From NCBI RefSeq assembly GCF_002093745.1, contig NZ_MTSB01000007.1, positions 236,348 to 300,347 of the forward strand: a stretch of 64,000 nt of DNA, written 5' to 3'. Under the pieces are notes generated by a model, which worked only from the letters and a program-made list of their open reading frames with translations, was not told the origin of the DNA and ran no database searches. A program made the position numbers and the translations under genes. Below, piece after piece: positions 49,661-59,849 of the stretch. Origin of the DNA: Pseudomonas graminis. GTDB lineage: Bacteria; Pseudomonadota; Gammaproteobacteria; Pseudomonadales; Pseudomonadaceae. Position 1 is the stretch's first letter; each line of letters starts with the position of its first letter.

Positions 49661-50179
49661 TCAGGGCGGGTCAAGCCTTGAGATCACGCCCACGCAAATC
49701 GCCATGATCAGTTTCAATTCTTTTTGCACGGTGCTGGCCGACACCTGCAGTTGCTCGGCAATCTCCAGGTAACTGCAGCCATTGAGGCGGCTGAGGGTGA
49801 AGATCGTCTGCTGGCGCGGGGTCAGCGTGCCCAGGCTGGCGCTCAGGCTTTCAATAAGGCGCTTGGCGTGGGCGGCATCCTCGGGGGCACCGAGTTGCGC
49901 AACGACGCTTTCCAGCCGGGCTTTCGGGACGTCTTCGATCATGGTCCGGCCATGAATGCGCCGCGCACGCAAATGGTCCAGCGCAAGGTTGCGCGCGGTC
50001 TGGAAAACGAAGGGTTCGAGGTGATCGACAGGGTGTTCGGTCAGGGCGCGGCTAACACGCAGCCAGGTTTCCTGAAGCAGGTCTTCGGCGGCACTGTGGC
50101 TGCCGACCATGCGTTGCAAGGTGCGCAACAGCACCGCGCGCTGAGTCAAAAAGACCGTGTTGAAACGAGACTGTGGCAC
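49661..50179 (-). CDS. hxuI: ECF sigma factor HxuI (FecI-like)
   Basis: A 172-residue extracytoplasmic-function sigma factor. Region 2 is seen as AAEDLLQETWLRVSRAL...FVFQTARNLALDHLRARR and region 4 as LTPRQQTIFTLSRLNGCSYLEI then the helix-turn-helix VSASTVQKELKL. The longer reading to an ATG at 50224 runs into the promoter and Fur box, so the GTG at 50179 (MPQSRFNTVFL) is preferred and fits the family N-terminus. The order sigma, anti-sigma, receptor matches P. aeruginosa HxuIRA. No clear ribosome site is visible before the GTG. Confidence 0.85.
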   Translation of the reverse strand: MPQSRFNTVFLTQRAVLLRTLQRMVGSHSAAEDLLQETWLRVSRALTEHPVDHLEPFVFQTARNLALDHLRARRIHGRTMIEDVPKARLESVVAQLGAPEDAAHAKRLIESLSASLGTLTPRQQTIFTLSRLNGCSYLEIAEQLQVSASTVQKELKLIMAICVGVISRLDPP

Positions 50180-50208
50180 AGAGAAGCCCGACCGAAGATT
50201 CAAGCAAA

Positions 50209-50240
50209 TGATAATGCTTCTCATCTTCTGGTCGGGTCAA
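50209..50240 (-). promoter_or_regulatory. hxuI promoter with overlapping Fur box
   Basis: On the minus strand a TTGACC -35 (50235-50240) and CATTAT -10 (50211-50216) are 18 bases apart. TGAGAAGCATTATCA (50209-50223) matches the Fur motif TGATAATNATTATCA at all but two specified bases and covers the -10 element. Iron-loaded Fur should therefore block transcription. Confidence 0.75.
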
Positions 50241-50279
50241 GCGTTGATCTGTAAGAATTTATCGAGCCGGCGGCGAGGC

Positions 50280-51281
50280 TTACTGCGCGTTGTGCAGCGC
50301 CAGGCAGTTGTCGAGCATGCGGTTGGAGAATGCCCACTCATTGTCATACCACGACAGTACTTTGAGCAACTTGCCGCTCACTTTGGTGTGATTGGCGTCG
50401 AAGATCGACGACAGCGGGTTGTGGTTGAAGTCATGGGAAACCAGCGGCAGGGTGTTGTAGCCCAGCACCTTGGAGTGCTGGCTGGCTTCTTTCATCAGTG
50501 CGTTGACTTCTTCGGCGGTGGTTTCACGCTTCAGGGTCACGGTCAGGTCGACCAGCGAAACGTTGATCACCGGGACGCGCACGGCCATGCCGGTCAGTTT
50601 GCCCGCCAGTTCCGGCAGCACCAGACCAACGGCTTCGGCAGCACCGGTCTTGCTCGGGATCATCGACTGTGTGGCCGAGCGGGCACGGTACGGATCGCTG
50701 TGATACACGTCGATCAGGGTCTGGTCGTTGGTGTAGGCGTGAATGGTGGTCATCAGGCCGTTTTCGATACCCAGTTCACGGTGCAACACCTGAGCCACCG
50801 GCGCCAGGCAGTTGGTGGTGCAGGAGGCGCTGGAAATGATCTGGTGCGACTGACGCAGTGTGTCGTGGTTGACGCCATAGACGATGGTGGCATCGGCACC
50901 GCTGGCCGGAGCGGAGATAATCACCTTGCGGGCGCCGGCGGTCAGGTGCGCAGCGGCCTTGTCACGGCTGGTGAACAGGCCGGTGCATTCGAACACCACG
51001 TCGATGTCTTGCGCTTTCCACGGCAGTTCGGCCGGATTGCGAATGGCGCTGACCGAAATACGGTCACCATTGACGGTCAGGCTTTCCTTGTCGCACTCGA
51101 CCGTGCCGCTGAAAGGGCCGTGTACGGTGTCGAAGCGCAGCAGGTGCGCGTTGATTTCGCTGTCGCCCAGATCGTTGATGGCGACGACTTGCAGGTCCTG
51201 ACGGTAGCCTTGGGTATACAGTGCGCGTAGGACGTTGCGGCCGATGCGGCCAAAACCGTTGATTGCGATACGAAGAGTCAT
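50280..51281 (-). CDS. gapA: glyceraldehyde-3-phosphate dehydrogenase, type I
   Basis: A 333-residue NAD(P)-dependent GAPDH. The Rossmann motif [15 protein letters not shown] is at the N-terminus, and the active-site cysteine lies in [13 protein letters not shown] (about residue 151) with the partner His in [10 protein letters not shown]. Full family length. It is divergent from edd and shares two HexR-type boxes with it, as in other pseudomonads, where this GAPDH serves glucose catabolism. AAGGA precedes the ATG. Confidence 0.93.
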   Translation of the reverse strand: MTLRIAINGFGRIGRNVLRALYTQGYRQDLQVVAINDLGDSEINAHLLRFDTVHGPFSGTVECDKESLTVNGDRISVSAIRNPAELPWKAQDIDVVFECTGLFTSRDKAAAHLTAGARKVIISAPASGADATIVYGVNHDTLRQSHQIISSASCTTNCLAPVAQVLHRELGIENGLMTTIHAYTNDQTLIDVYHSDPYRARSATQSMIPSKTGAAEAVGLVLPELAGKLTGMAVRVPVINVSLVDLTVTLKRETTAEEVNALMKEASQHSKVLGYNTLPLVSHDFNHNPLSSIFDANHTKVSGKLLKVLSWYDNEWAFSNRMLDNCLALHNAQ

Positions 51282-51302
51282 ACAGCCGTCCTTCTGAATT
51301 TG

Positions 51303-51317
51303 TTGTTGGAATTACAA
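51303..51317. promoter_or_regulatory. HexR-type box 1 (gapA side)
   Basis: TTGT-TGGAATT-ACAA fits the Pseudomonas HexR pattern TTGT-N7/8-ACAA and lies about 25 bases upstream of gapA. HexR releases DNA when it binds KDPG. Confidence 0.75.
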
Positions 51318-51364
51318 GATTATTCTCATAGAAATAGAAAACAAGCCTTTTTAGTGGCAATATT

Positions 51365-51379
51365 TTGTTTTATCTACAA
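51365..51379. promoter_or_regulatory. HexR-type box 2 (edd side)
   Basis: TTGT-TTTATCT-ACAA again fits TTGT-N7/8-ACAA. It is 62 bases from box 1 and about 120 bases upstream of edd, so each promoter may have its own operator. Confidence 0.75.
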
Positions 51380-51500
51380 CTACAAGCCTGAAAGGCCCTC
51401 CCAGTTGATCGAGATCAGGGTTCTGCTTCCTGACAATCGCTGCTCGAAAACTGGAACCGTCTTTACGGGTGACCTTAGACGTTAGCCTGGAGTTCATCAC

Positions 51501-53327
51501 ATGCATCCCCGCGTCCTTGAAGTAACCGAGCGGCTCATTGCTCGCAGTCGCGATACCCGTCAGCGCTACCTTCAATTGATTCGCGGCGCAGCGAGCGATG
51601 GCCCGATGCGCGGCAAGCTCCAATGTGCCAACTTCGCACACGGCGTTGCTGCCTGCGGCCCGGAAGACAAGCAGAACCTGCGCCTGATGAACGCCGCCAA
51701 CGTGGCAATCGTCTCGTCCTACAACGAGATGCTTTCGGCGCATCAGCCTTACGAACACTTTCCTGCACAAATCAAACAGGCGTTACGTGACATTGGTTCG
51801 GTCGGCCAGTTTGCCGGCGGCGTGCCTGCCATGTGCGATGGCGTGACCCAGGGTGAGCCGGGCATGGAACTGGCCATCGCCAGCCGTGAAGTGATCGCCA
51901 TGTCCACGGCCGTGGCGCTGTCGCACAACATGTTCGATGCCGCGTTGATGCTGGGTATCTGCGACAAGATCGTTCCGGGCCTGATGATGGGCGCCCTGCG
52001 TTTTGGTCATCTGCCGACGGTCTTCGTCCCGGGCGGACCGATGGTCTCGGGCATTTCCAACAAACAGAAAGCCGACGTGCGGCAGCGTTACGCAGAAGGC
52101 AAGGCCACCCGCGAAGAGCTGCTGGACTCTGAAATGAAGTCCTATCACGGTCCGGGCACCTGCACGTTCTACGGCACGGCCAACACCAATCAGTTGCTGA
52201 TGGAAGTCATGGGGCTGCACCTTCCCGGCGCTTCGTTCGTCAACCCGTATACGCCGTTGCGCGATGCACTGACCGCCGAAGCCGCGCGGCAGGTGACACG
52301 CCTGACCATGCAGAGCGGCGATTTCATGCCGATCGGCGAAATCGTAGATGAGCGCTCGCTGGTCAATTCGATCGTGGCGCTGCACGCCACGGGCGGTTCG
52401 ACCAACCACACGCTGCACATGCCGGCCATCGCTCAGGCCGCCGGTATTCAACTGACCTGGCAGGACATGGCCGATCTGTCTGAAGTGGTGCCGACCCTCA
52501 GCCACGTCTACCCCAACGGCAAAGCCGACATCAACCACTTCCAGGCGGCAGGCGGCATGTCGTTCCTGATCCGCGAGCTGCTCGCAGCCGGTCTGCTGCA
52601 CGAAAACGTCAACACCGTGGCCGGTTACGGCCTGAGCCGTTATACCCGGGAGCCTTTTCTGGAAGACGGCAAGCTGGTCTGGCGCGAAGGGCCGCTCGAA
52701 AGCCTGGACGAGAGCATTCTGCGCCCGGTGGCCCGTCCGTTTTCCCCGGAAGGCGGGCTGCGGGTCATGGAAGGCAACCTGGGCCGTGGTGTGATGAAAG
52801 TCTCCGCGGTGGCGCCAGAGCATCAGATCGTAGAAGCTCCCGCCAAAGTGTTTCAGGATCAGAAAGAGCTGGCCGACGCGTTCAAGGCCGGTGAGCTGGA
52901 ATGCGATTTCGTCGCCGTGATGCGTTTTCAGGGGCCGCGCTGCAACGGCATGCCCGAGTTGCACAAGATGACCCCGTTTCTGGGCGTTCTGCAGGATCGC
53001 GGGTTCAAGGTGGCGCTGGTGACTGATGGACGGATGTCGGGCGCTTCGGGCAAGATCCCGGCAGCGATTCATGTCTGTCCGGAAGCGTTTGATGGTGGCC
53101 CGCTGGCCCTGGTGCGCGATGGCGACGTGATCCGCGTCGATGGCGTAAAAGGCACGTTACAAGTGCTGGTCGACGCGTCAGAATTGGCCGCCCGCGAACC
53201 GGCCGTCAATCAGATCGACAACACTGTCGGCTGCGGTCGTGAGCTGTTTGGATTCATGCGCATGGCCTTCAGCTCCGCAGAGCAAGGCGCCAGCGCCTTT
53301 ACCTCTAGTCTGGAGACGCTTAAGTGA
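51501..53327 (+). CDS. edd: 6-phosphogluconate dehydratase
   Basis: A 608-residue iron-sulfur dehydratase of the IlvD/Edd family that converts 6-phosphogluconate to KDPG, the first committed Entner-Doudoroff step. The family signature [15 protein letters not shown] and the second signature region [16 protein letters not shown] are intact, with conserved cysteines in [14 protein letters not shown] lies before the ATG at 51501. It overlaps glk by 4 bases and heads the edd-glk unit. Confidence 0.95.
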   Translation: MHPRVLEVTERLIARSRDTRQRYLQLIRGAASDGPMRGKLQCANFAHGVAACGPEDKQNLRLMNAANVAIVSSYNEMLSAHQPYEHFPAQIKQALRDIGSVGQFAGGVPAMCDGVTQGEPGMELAIASREVIAMSTAVALSHNMFDAALMLGICDKIVPGLMMGALRFGHLPTVFVPGGPMVSGISNKQKADVRQRYAEGKATREELLDSEMKSYHGPGTCTFYGTANTNQLLMEVMGLHLPGASFVNPYTPLRDALTAEAARQVTRLTMQSGDFMPIGEIVDERSLVNSIVALHATGGSTNHTLHMPAIAQAAGIQLTWQDMADLSEVVPTLSHVYPNGKADINHFQAAGGMSFLIRELLAAGLLHENVNTVAGYGLSRYTREPFLEDGKLVWREGPLESLDESILRPVARPFSPEGGLRVMEGNLGRGVMKVSAVAPEHQIVEAPAKVFQDQKELADAFKAGELECDFVAVMRFQGPRCNGMPELHKMTPFLGVLQDRGFKVALVTDGRMSGASGKIPAAIHVCPEAFDGGPLALVRDGDVIRVDGVKGTLQVLVDASELAAREPAVNQIDNTVGCGRELFGFMRMAFSSAEQGASAFTSSLETLK

Positions 53328-54289
53328 AGTTGGCCCTGGTCGGTGATATAGGCGGTACCAATGCACGTTTTGCCATTTGGGAAGACGACACGCTGCATTC
53401 TGTCCGGGTGTTCCCGACCATTGACTACGCCGGGCCGGAAAAGGCCATCGAGGTCTATCTTCAGGACCTTGAGCTGCAACGGGGCGATATCGGCCATGTC
53501 TGTCTGGCGGTCGCCGGGCCGGTCGACGGCGACGATTTCGAGTTCACCAACAGCCATTGGCGGTTGAACCGCACCACGTTCTGCGCCGACCTGAAAGTCG
53601 ATCATCTGCTGTTGGTCAACGACTTCACCGCCATGGCGCTGGGCATGACCCGGCTCAAGGACGATGAATACCTGACCGTCTGCCACGGCGTGGGCAAGGC
53701 GGATCGCCCGCGCGTGGTGGTAGGCCCCGGCACGGGCCTTGGCATCGGCACGTTGATCAAGCTGGAAGGCAGCCGCTGGATGGCCTTGCCGGGCGAGGGC
53801 GGGCATGCCGATCTGCCCATCGGCACCGCCCGTGAAGCCCTGCTGTGGACACGCTTGATGGCTGAACATGAGCATGTCAGTGCCGAAGTCGTGCTGAGCG
53901 GCGCCGGGTTGCTGTTGCTGTATCAGGTCAGTTGCGCGCTGGACGACATCGAACCGGTGCTCAAATCGCCTGCGGCGATCACGTCGGCAGCACTGGCGGG
54001 CGATCCGGTGGCGGCAGCGGTGCTGGAGCAGTTCTGCGTATTTCTCGGCCGGGTAGTGGGGAACAATGTCCTGACGCTGGGCAGTCTGGGCGGGGTGTAC
54101 ATCGTCGGCGGTGTGGTGCCGCGCTTCACTGACTTCTTCATCAACAGCGGTTTCAAGCGCGCCATGGCCGAAAAAGGCGTGATGAGCGACTATTTCAAGG
54201 GCCTGCCGGTCTGGCTGGTCACGGCCGAGTTTCCTGGCCTGATGGGCGCAGGCGTTGCCTTGCAGCAGGCTTTCGGTTCGGAGATCTGA
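53324..54289 (+). CDS. glk: glucokinase
   Basis: A 321-residue bacterial-type glucokinase that phosphorylates cytosolic glucose. The N-terminal phosphate motif is [18 protein letters not shown], the sugar site includes [11 protein letters not shown] and [11 protein letters not shown], and the adenine-site segment is [16 protein letters not shown] at 53324 overlaps the edd stop (GTGA), with GGAG upstream. It is followed after 48 bases by gltR. Confidence 0.95.
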   Translation: MKLALVGDIGGTNARFAIWEDDTLHSVRVFPTIDYAGPEKAIEVYLQDLELQRGDIGHVCLAVAGPVDGDDFEFTNSHWRLNRTTFCADLKVDHLLLVNDFTAMALGMTRLKDDEYLTVCHGVGKADRPRVVVGPGTGLGIGTLIKLEGSRWMALPGEGGHADLPIGTAREALLWTRLMAEHEHVSAEVVLSGAGLLLLYQVSCALDDIEPVLKSPAAITSAALAGDPVAAAVLEQFCVFLGRVVGNNVLTLGSLGGVYIVGGVVPRFTDFFINSGFKRAMAEKGVMSDYFKGLPVWLVTAEFPGLMGAGVALQQAFGSEI

Positions 54290-54301
54290 GGCACCTCTCA
54301 T

Positions 54302-54309
54302 AACAACAA
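54302..54309 (+). promoter_or_regulatory. Hfq/Crc-type A-rich motif before gltR
   Basis: AACAACAA fits AAnAAnAA, the catabolite repression motif bound by Hfq with Crc in pseudomonads. It is about 29 bases upstream of the GTG, in the leader. Confidence 0.5.
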
Positions 54310-54337
54310 GATTCACAGCCCACAAGGACGCTTCAAC

Positions 54338-55075
54338 GTGAGTTCAGTCAGTAAATCGATCCTGCTGGTGGATGATGACCAGGAGATTCGCGAGTTGCTG
54401 GACACCTACCTGAGTCGTGCCGGTTTCCAGGTGCGCACGGTGGGTGATGGCGCTGATTTTCGCCGCGCCTTCAATGAAGCCTCGAGCGATCTGCTGATCC
54501 TTGACGTCATGCTGCCGGACGAAGACGGCTTCAGCCTGTGCAAATGGGTTCGCCAGCATCCACGCCAACCGCATGTCCCCATCATCATGCTGACCGCCAG
54601 CTCTGACGAGGCTGACCGTGTCATCGGTCTGGAGCTGGGTGCTGACGACTACCTGGGCAAACCCTTCAGCCCGCGTGAGCTGCAGGCGCGTATCAAGGCA
54701 CTCTTGAGGCGTGCCCAGTTCGGCCAGGATCGTCCGGGCGGCGACGTGATTCTGTTCGATGAGTGGCGGCTGGACATGGTCAGCCATCGGTTGTTTCACA
54801 ACGACGGCGAAGAAGTGATTCTGTCCGGCGCCGATTTTGCGTTGCTCAAGCTGTTTCTCGACAACCCCCAACAGATACTTGATCGCGACACCATCGGCAA
54901 CGCCACGCGAGGGCGTGAGCTGATGCCGCTGGAGCGAATCGTCGACATGGCGGTCAGTCGCCTGCGTCAGCGCCTGCGGGACACCGGCAAGTCGCCGCGC
55001 CTGATCCGGACCATTCGCGGCAGTGGTTACCTGCTGGCGGCGAACGTCAACTCGCAGGCGGGTAACGGTTATTAA
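54338..55075 (+). CDS. gltR: response regulator GltR (glucose transport)
   Basis: A 245-residue OmpR/PhoB-type regulator: receiver (about 7-120, acceptor D56 in LLILDVMLPDEDG, then the KPF switch) and a winged helix (about 140-235, GADFALLKLFLDNPQQILDRD, RTIRGSGYLL). Position between glk and a sensor kinase, just before the gts/oprB genes, matches GltR of pseudomonads, which controls glucose uptake. GTG start with AAGGA upstream. Confidence 0.9.
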   Translation: MSSVSKSILLVDDDQEIRELLDTYLSRAGFQVRTVGDGADFRRAFNEASSDLLILDVMLPDEDGFSLCKWVRQHPRQPHVPIIMLTASSDEADRVIGLELGADDYLGKPFSPRELQARIKALLRRAQFGQDRPGGDVILFDEWRLDMVSHRLFHNDGEEVILSGADFALLKLFLDNPQQILDRDTIGNATRGRELMPLERIVDMAVSRLRQRLRDTGKSPRLIRTIRGSGYLLAANVNSQAGNGY

Positions 55076-56543
55076 CCCGACCGCCGCTAGCCCGAAAAAA
55101 CCCGGCCTGCCGCTACCGCGCTCGCTGCTGGGGCGCATGTTGATGTTGACGTTGCTGGCGGTGCTGATGGCTCAGGCGCTGTCCAGCGTGATCTGGCTGT
55201 CGCAGTTGCGCGCCACGCAGATGGAAGGGCTGGTCACCAGCGCGCGCAGCCTGGCGTATTCAATGGCCGCCAGTGTCAGTTACTTTCGTTCACTGCCGCT
55301 GGCGTACCGGCCGATGGTGCTGGATCAGTTGCGCAGCATGGGCGGTACACGCTTCGTGGTCTCGCTCAACGATCACCCGCTGGACATGCAGATCATGCAG
55401 CCCACGCCCCGCAAGCAGGCAGTGCTGGATGTGGTGGGCGACGTATTGCGCCAGCGCCTGGGCAGCGGCCCGGACATTACCGTGTGGTTTGCCCGGCCCG
55501 ATGAATTACGGATTTTCAACAGTGGCCTGAAGCTGGATGAGCTGCCGCGTTCCTGGGCGCATTACGCGCTGACCCTCGAGCCGGTAAACCCGCCGGTGCT
55601 GGTCACGCAGATCGAAATGGCGCCGGGAGAGTGGTTCTATATCGCCTCGCTGCTGCCCGAACCCTACACGTCGCTGGAAGAGCAGGAACTGCCGCTGCAA
55701 CAGGTGTCGTTCATCGTCCTGACCAGTGCGTTTCTGCTGTTGTTCATCGGGTTGCTGGTGCATTGGCAGAGCCGGCCGCTCAAGCGCCTCGCGCGCGCGG
55801 CGCGAGACATGTCGCTGGGGGCCGATGTCGAGCCGGTGGTCGAGGGTGGTGGCAGTGAAGTCGTCGAGGTCAGCCGGGCATTCAACGCCATGCGCACCCG
55901 CATCAGCCGCTACCTGACCGAGCGGGGCCAACTGTTCAGCGCCATTTCCCATGACCTGCGCACGCCGATCACCCGCCTGCGGCTGCGCGTGGAATTGCTG
56001 GAGGACGAGGCGCTGCAGCGCAAATTCAGTCGCGACCTGGATGAGCTGGAGTTGCTGGTGAAAGGCGCGCTGCAATGCGTCAAGGACACCGATATCCACG
56101 AGAACATCGAGCCGGTGGACCTGAATGCGCTGCTTGAATGCCTGGTCGAGCCCTGGCTGCGCCCTGACGGCGACGGGCGTGTCACCCAGCATGGTGAGGC
56201 GCTGGCGGCTTATCCGGGCAAACCGCTGGCGCTCAAGCGCTGCATCGGTAACCTGATCGATAACGCCCTTAAATACGGGCATCGTGCCCATTTGAAGGTC
56301 GAAGACAGCGCACAGGCGTTTGTCCTGCACGTGGATGACGAAGGGCCGGGGGTGCCTGAGCAGCGTCTGGAGCATGTGTTCGAGCCGCATTTCCGCTTGG
56401 CGGGCAGTCAGCAGCAGGGCTACGGCCTGGGGCTGGGCATCGCGCGCAACATCGCTCACAGCCACGGCGGCGAAGTCAGTCTGCAGAACCTGCGCGACGG
56501 CGGATTGCGGGTGACGTTGTACCTGCCGAGGAGTGCGGAATAA
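55023..56543 (+). CDS. gtrS: sensor histidine kinase GtrS
   Basis: A membrane sensor kinase of about 470-506 residues: N-terminal helix (LMLTLLAVLMAQALSSVIW), a periplasmic domain (about 65-225), a second helix (about 230-250), HAMP, HisKA with the phospho-histidine in SAISHDLRTPITRLRLR, and HATPase (NLIDNALKYG, DDEGPGVP, GLGLGIARN). P. aeruginosa GtrS senses 2-ketogluconate and 6-phosphogluconate. The start is uncertain: the GTG at 55023 overlaps gltR by 53 bases, and no ATG precedes the first helix, so ATT at 55071 or a later codon may be used. Confidence 0.88.
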   Translation: MVTCWRRTSTRRRVTVINPTAASPKKPGLPLPRSLLGRMLMLTLLAVLMAQALSSVIWLSQLRATQMEGLVTSARSLAYSMAASVSYFRSLPLAYRPMVLDQLRSMGGTRFVVSLNDHPLDMQIMQPTPRKQAVLDVVGDVLRQRLGSGPDITVWFARPDELRIFNSGLKLDELPRSWAHYALTLEPVNPPVLVTQIEMAPGEWFYIASLLPEPYTSLEEQELPLQQVSFIVLTSAFLLLFIGLLVHWQSRPLKRLARAARDMSLGADVEPVVEGGGSEVVEVSRAFNAMRTRISRYLTERGQLFSAISHDLRTPITRLRLRVELLEDEALQRKFSRDLDELELLVKGALQCVKDTDIHENIEPVDLNALLECLVEPWLRPDGDGRVTQHGEALAAYPGKPLALKRCIGNLIDNALKYGHRAHLKVEDSAQAFVLHVDDEGPGVPEQRLEHVFEPHFRLAGSQQQGYGLGLGIARNIAHSHGGEVSLQNLRDGGLRVTLYLPRSAE

Positions 56544-56692
56544 GCTATGCGGATGCTGGCTTTTCACCAGGCTGTCTCGGAAATGAACCGCGTGTAACCA
56601 TTCTGTGACATATGCGCGTCCCTTCGTTACTGAAGCTGTACAGGTCTTGGTTAGAATCCCACGAAGCGCAAGCACCAGACTTGCTCATGCAT

Positions 56693-56700
56693 AACAACAA
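56693..56700 (+). promoter_or_regulatory. Hfq/Crc-type A-rich motif before gtsA
   Basis: AACAACAA directly precedes the Shine-Dalgarno (GAAAGG) of gtsA, so Hfq/Crc binding there would block translation. Confidence 0.55.
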
Positions 56701-56714
56701 GAAAGGTCAATTCG

Positions 56715-58001
56715 ATGAATTCCATGTCACGTCTCGCTGTTGTCATCTCTCTCGCTTCGTTGTTCCCTCTGAGCGCTACCGCCGCTGAATCCAAAGGCAC
56801 TGTTGAAGTGGTGCATTGGTGGACGTCGGGTGGGGAAAAAGCTGCGGTCGATGTCTTGAAGGCGCAAGTTGAAAAAGACGGCTTCGTCTGGAAAGACGGT
56901 GCCGTTGCCGGTGGCGGTGGTGCCACGGCCATGACGGTGCTCAAAAGCCGCGCCGTTGCTGGCAACCCGCCAGGCGTTGCCCAGATCAAAGGCCCGGACA
57001 TTCAGGAATGGGCCTCTACCGGCCTGCTGGATACCGACGCGTTGAAAGAGGTCGCCAAGGCCGAGAAGTGGGACTCGCTGCTGGACAAGAAAGTCTCCGA
57101 TACCGTGAAGTACGACGGTGATTACGTCGCCGTGCCGGTGAACATTCACCGCGTCAACTGGCTGTGGATCAACCCCGAAGTCTTCAAGAAGGCCGGCATC
57201 GACAAGGCACCCACCACCCTCGAAGAATTCTACGCTGCGGGCGACAAGCTGAAGAAAGCCGGTTTCATCCCGCTGGCACATGGCGGTCAGCCTTGGCAGG
57301 ACAGCACCGTATTTGAAGCCGTTGTGCTCTCGGTGATGGGTGCAGATGGCTACAAGAAAGCCCTGGTTGATCTCGACAAAGGTGCATTGACCGGCGAAGG
57401 CATGGTCAAGTCATTGACCGAACTCAAAAAGGTCGCGACCTACATGGACGCGGACGGCAAGGGTCAGGACTGGAACCTGGAAGCGGCCAAGGTCATCAAC
57501 GGCAAGGCCGGCATGCAGATCATGGGTGACTGGGCCAAAAGCGAATGGACCGCAGCCAAGAAAGTCGCGGGCAAGGATTACCAGTGCGTAGCCTTCCCGG
57601 GCACCGACAAGTCGTTCACGTACAACATCGACTCGCTGGCAGTCTTCAAGCAGAAAGACAAAGGCACCACTGCTGCACAGCAGGATCTGGCCAAGGTCGC
57701 GATGGGTGAGGACTTCCAGAAGGTCTTCAGCATCAACAAGGGTTCTATCCCGGTGCGTGAAGACATGCTTGCCGACATGAACAAGTACGGTTTTGACTCC
57801 TGCGCTCAAACGGCTGCCAAGGACTTCCTGGCTGATTCGAAGACCGGCGGTCTGCAGCCGAGCATGGCGCACAACATGGCGACTACGCTGGCAGTGCAGG
57901 GCGCGTTCTTTGATGTGATCACCAACTACATCAACGACCCGTCAGCCGATCCGGCCGCCACCGCCAAGAAGCTGGCGACCGCAGTCAAGTCGGCCCAGTA
58001 A
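56715..58001 (+). CDS. gtsA: glucose ABC transporter substrate-binding protein
   Basis: A 428-residue periplasmic sugar-binding protein of family 1. Signal peptide about 1-23 ([18 protein letters not shown]), then the sugar-site pattern [35 protein letters not shown], and [20 protein letters not shown]. Synteny with gtsBCD, oprB, gltR and gtrS identifies the substrate as glucose. It heads the gtsABCD unit. Confidence 0.92.
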   Translation: MNSMSRLAVVISLASLFPLSATAAESKGTVEVVHWWTSGGEKAAVDVLKAQVEKDGFVWKDGAVAGGGGATAMTVLKSRAVAGNPPGVAQIKGPDIQEWASTGLLDTDALKEVAKAEKWDSLLDKKVSDTVKYDGDYVAVPVNIHRVNWLWINPEVFKKAGIDKAPTTLEEFYAAGDKLKKAGFIPLAHGGQPWQDSTVFEAVVLSVMGADGYKKALVDLDKGALTGEGMVKSLTELKKVATYMDADGKGQDWNLEAAKVINGKAGMQIMGDWAKSEWTAAKKVAGKDYQCVAFPGTDKSFTYNIDSLAVFKQKDKGTTAAQQDLAKVAMGEDFQKVFSINKGSIPVREDMLADMNKYGFDSCAQTAAKDFLADSKTGGLQPSMAHNMATTLAVQGAFFDVITNYINDPSADPAATAKKLATAVKSAQ

Positions 58002-58100
58002 TACCTATCAGAAAGCCTGCATCCGCAGTTCGTGGTGTTGAAATCCCTGGCTGATTTCACCCACGGCTGCGGCCTGAATTCGACATAAGGGATACTCCCG

Positions 58101-59009
58101 ATGAGCTCTGTCGCTGCGCACAGCAAAGCTTCGCCCATGGATGCGCTGCAACGCTGGCTACCCAAACTGGTGCTGGCACCCAGCATGTTCATCGTGTTGG
58201 TCGGTTTTTACGGCTACATCCTCTGGACGTTTGCGCTTTCGTTCACCAACTCGACGTTTTTGCCGTCCTACAAGTGGGTCGGCCTGGCGCAATACGCGCG
58301 CCTGATGGACAACGACCGCTGGTGGGTGGCGAGCAAGAACCTCGCGGTGTTCGGTGGCATGTTCATCGCCATCAGCCTGGTGATCGGTGTCCTGCTGGCT
58401 GTCCTGCTGGACCAGCGCATCCGCCGCGAGGGCGTGATTCGCACTATTTATCTGTACCCGATGGCGTTGTCGATGATCGTCACCGGTACCGCCTGGAAGT
58501 GGCTGCTCAACCCCGGCCTGGGCCTGGACAAGATGCTGCGCGACTGGGGCTGGGAAGGTTTCCGCCTCGACTGGCTGGTTGACCCGGATCGCGTCGTGTA
58601 CTGCCTGGTCATCGCTGCCGTCTGGCAGTCTTCCGGTTTCGTCATGGCACTGTTTCTGGCAGGGCTGCGCGGCGTCGATCAATCGATCATTCGCGCGGCA
58701 CAAATGGACGGTGCCAGTTTGCCGATGATTTACTGGCGTGTGGTGTTACCTAGCCTGCGCCCGGTATTTTTCAGCGCGATCATGATTCTGGCGCACATCG
58801 CCATCAAGAGCTTCGATCTGGTGGCGGCGATGACCGCCGGCGGCCCCGGCTACTCGTCTGACCTTCCCGCGATGTTCATGTATTCCTTTACCTTCAGTCG
58901 CGGCCAGATGGGCATGGGCTCGGCCAGTGCGATTCTGATGCTGGGCGCAATCCTGGCGATTCTGGTGCCGTACCTGTATTCCGAGCTGAGGACCAAACGC
59001 CATGACTAG
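58101..59009 (+). CDS. gtsB: glucose ABC transporter permease
   Basis: A 302-residue inner-membrane permease of the MalF type with six helices. The EAA loop that contacts the ATPase is visible as IIRAAQMDGASLPMIYWRVV (about 195-214). 99 bases after gtsA; its last 8 bases overlap gtsC. Confidence 0.92.
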   Translation: MSSVAAHSKASPMDALQRWLPKLVLAPSMFIVLVGFYGYILWTFALSFTNSTFLPSYKWVGLAQYARLMDNDRWWVASKNLAVFGGMFIAISLVIGVLLAVLLDQRIRREGVIRTIYLYPMALSMIVTGTAWKWLLNPGLGLDKMLRDWGWEGFRLDWLVDPDRVVYCLVIAAVWQSSGFVMALFLAGLRGVDQSIIRAAQMDGASLPMIYWRVVLPSLRPVFFSAIMILAHIAIKSFDLVAAMTAGGPGYSSDLPAMFMYSFTFSRGQMGMGSASAILMLGAILAILVPYLYSELRTKRHD

Positions 59010-59847
59010 TCATGTTGGCAAACCGGGCATCAGCTTCAGTCGTGTGTTGATTTACGCCGTGCTGACGCTGGCGTGCCTGATTTATCTGGTGCCACTGGTG
59101 GTGATGCTGTTCACCAGCTTCAAGACGCCCGAAGACATCGGCACCGGCAACCTGCTGAGCCTGCCGAGCGTGGTCACCGCGATTGGCTGGATCAAGGCTT
59201 GGGACATCGTTGACGGCTACTTCTGGAACTCGATCAAAATCACGGTTCCGGCGGTGCTCATTTCAACGGCCATCGGCGCGCTCAACGGCTATGTGCTGTC
59301 GATGTGGCGCTTCAAGGGCTCGCAAATGTTCTTCGGTCTTTTGTTGTTCGGTTGCTTCCTGCCGTTCCAGACCGTGCTGCTGCCGGCTTCCTTCACGCTG
59401 GGCAAGATGGGCCTGGCCAATACCACAGCGGGGCTGGTGTTCGTTCATGTGGTCTACGGGCTGGCGTTCACCACGCTGTTCTTCCGTAACTACTACGTCA
59501 GCATTCCGGAGGCTCTGGTCCGGGCTGCACGTCTGGACGGCGCAGGTTTCTTCACGATCTTCGGCCGCATCATCCTGCCGATGTCGACGCCCATCGTGAT
59601 GGTCTGCCTGATCTGGCAATTCACCCAGATCTGGAACGATTTCCTGTTCGGCGTTGTGTTCTCCAGCGGCGATTCTCAGCCGATCACCGTGGCGCTGAAC
59701 AACCTGGTCAACACCAGCACAGGCGCCAAGGAATACAACGTTGACATGGCGGCGGCGATGATCGCCGGCCTGCCGACACTGCTGGTCTACGTACTGGCTG
59801 GCAAGTATTTCCTGCGTGGGCTGACGGCCGGCGCGGTCAAGGGGTAA
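59002..59847 (+). CDS. gtsC: glucose ABC transporter permease
   Basis: A 281-residue MalG-type permease with six helices (first about 16-36). The EAA loop is EALVRAARLDGAGFFTIFGR (about 169-188). It starts inside the gtsB stop region and ends 2 bases before gtsD, so the three are translationally linked. Confidence 0.92.
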   Translation: MTSHVGKPGISFSRVLIYAVLTLACLIYLVPLVVMLFTSFKTPEDIGTGNLLSLPSVVTAIGWIKAWDIVDGYFWNSIKITVPAVLISTAIGALNGYVLSMWRFKGSQMFFGLLLFGCFLPFQTVLLPASFTLGKMGLANTTAGLVFVHVVYGLAFTTLFFRNYYVSIPEALVRAARLDGAGFFTIFGRIILPMSTPIVMVCLIWQFTQIWNDFLFGVVFSSGDSQPITVALNNLVNTSTGAKEYNVDMAAAMIAGLPTLLVYVLAGKYFLRGLTAGAVKG

Positions 59848-59849
59848 TC

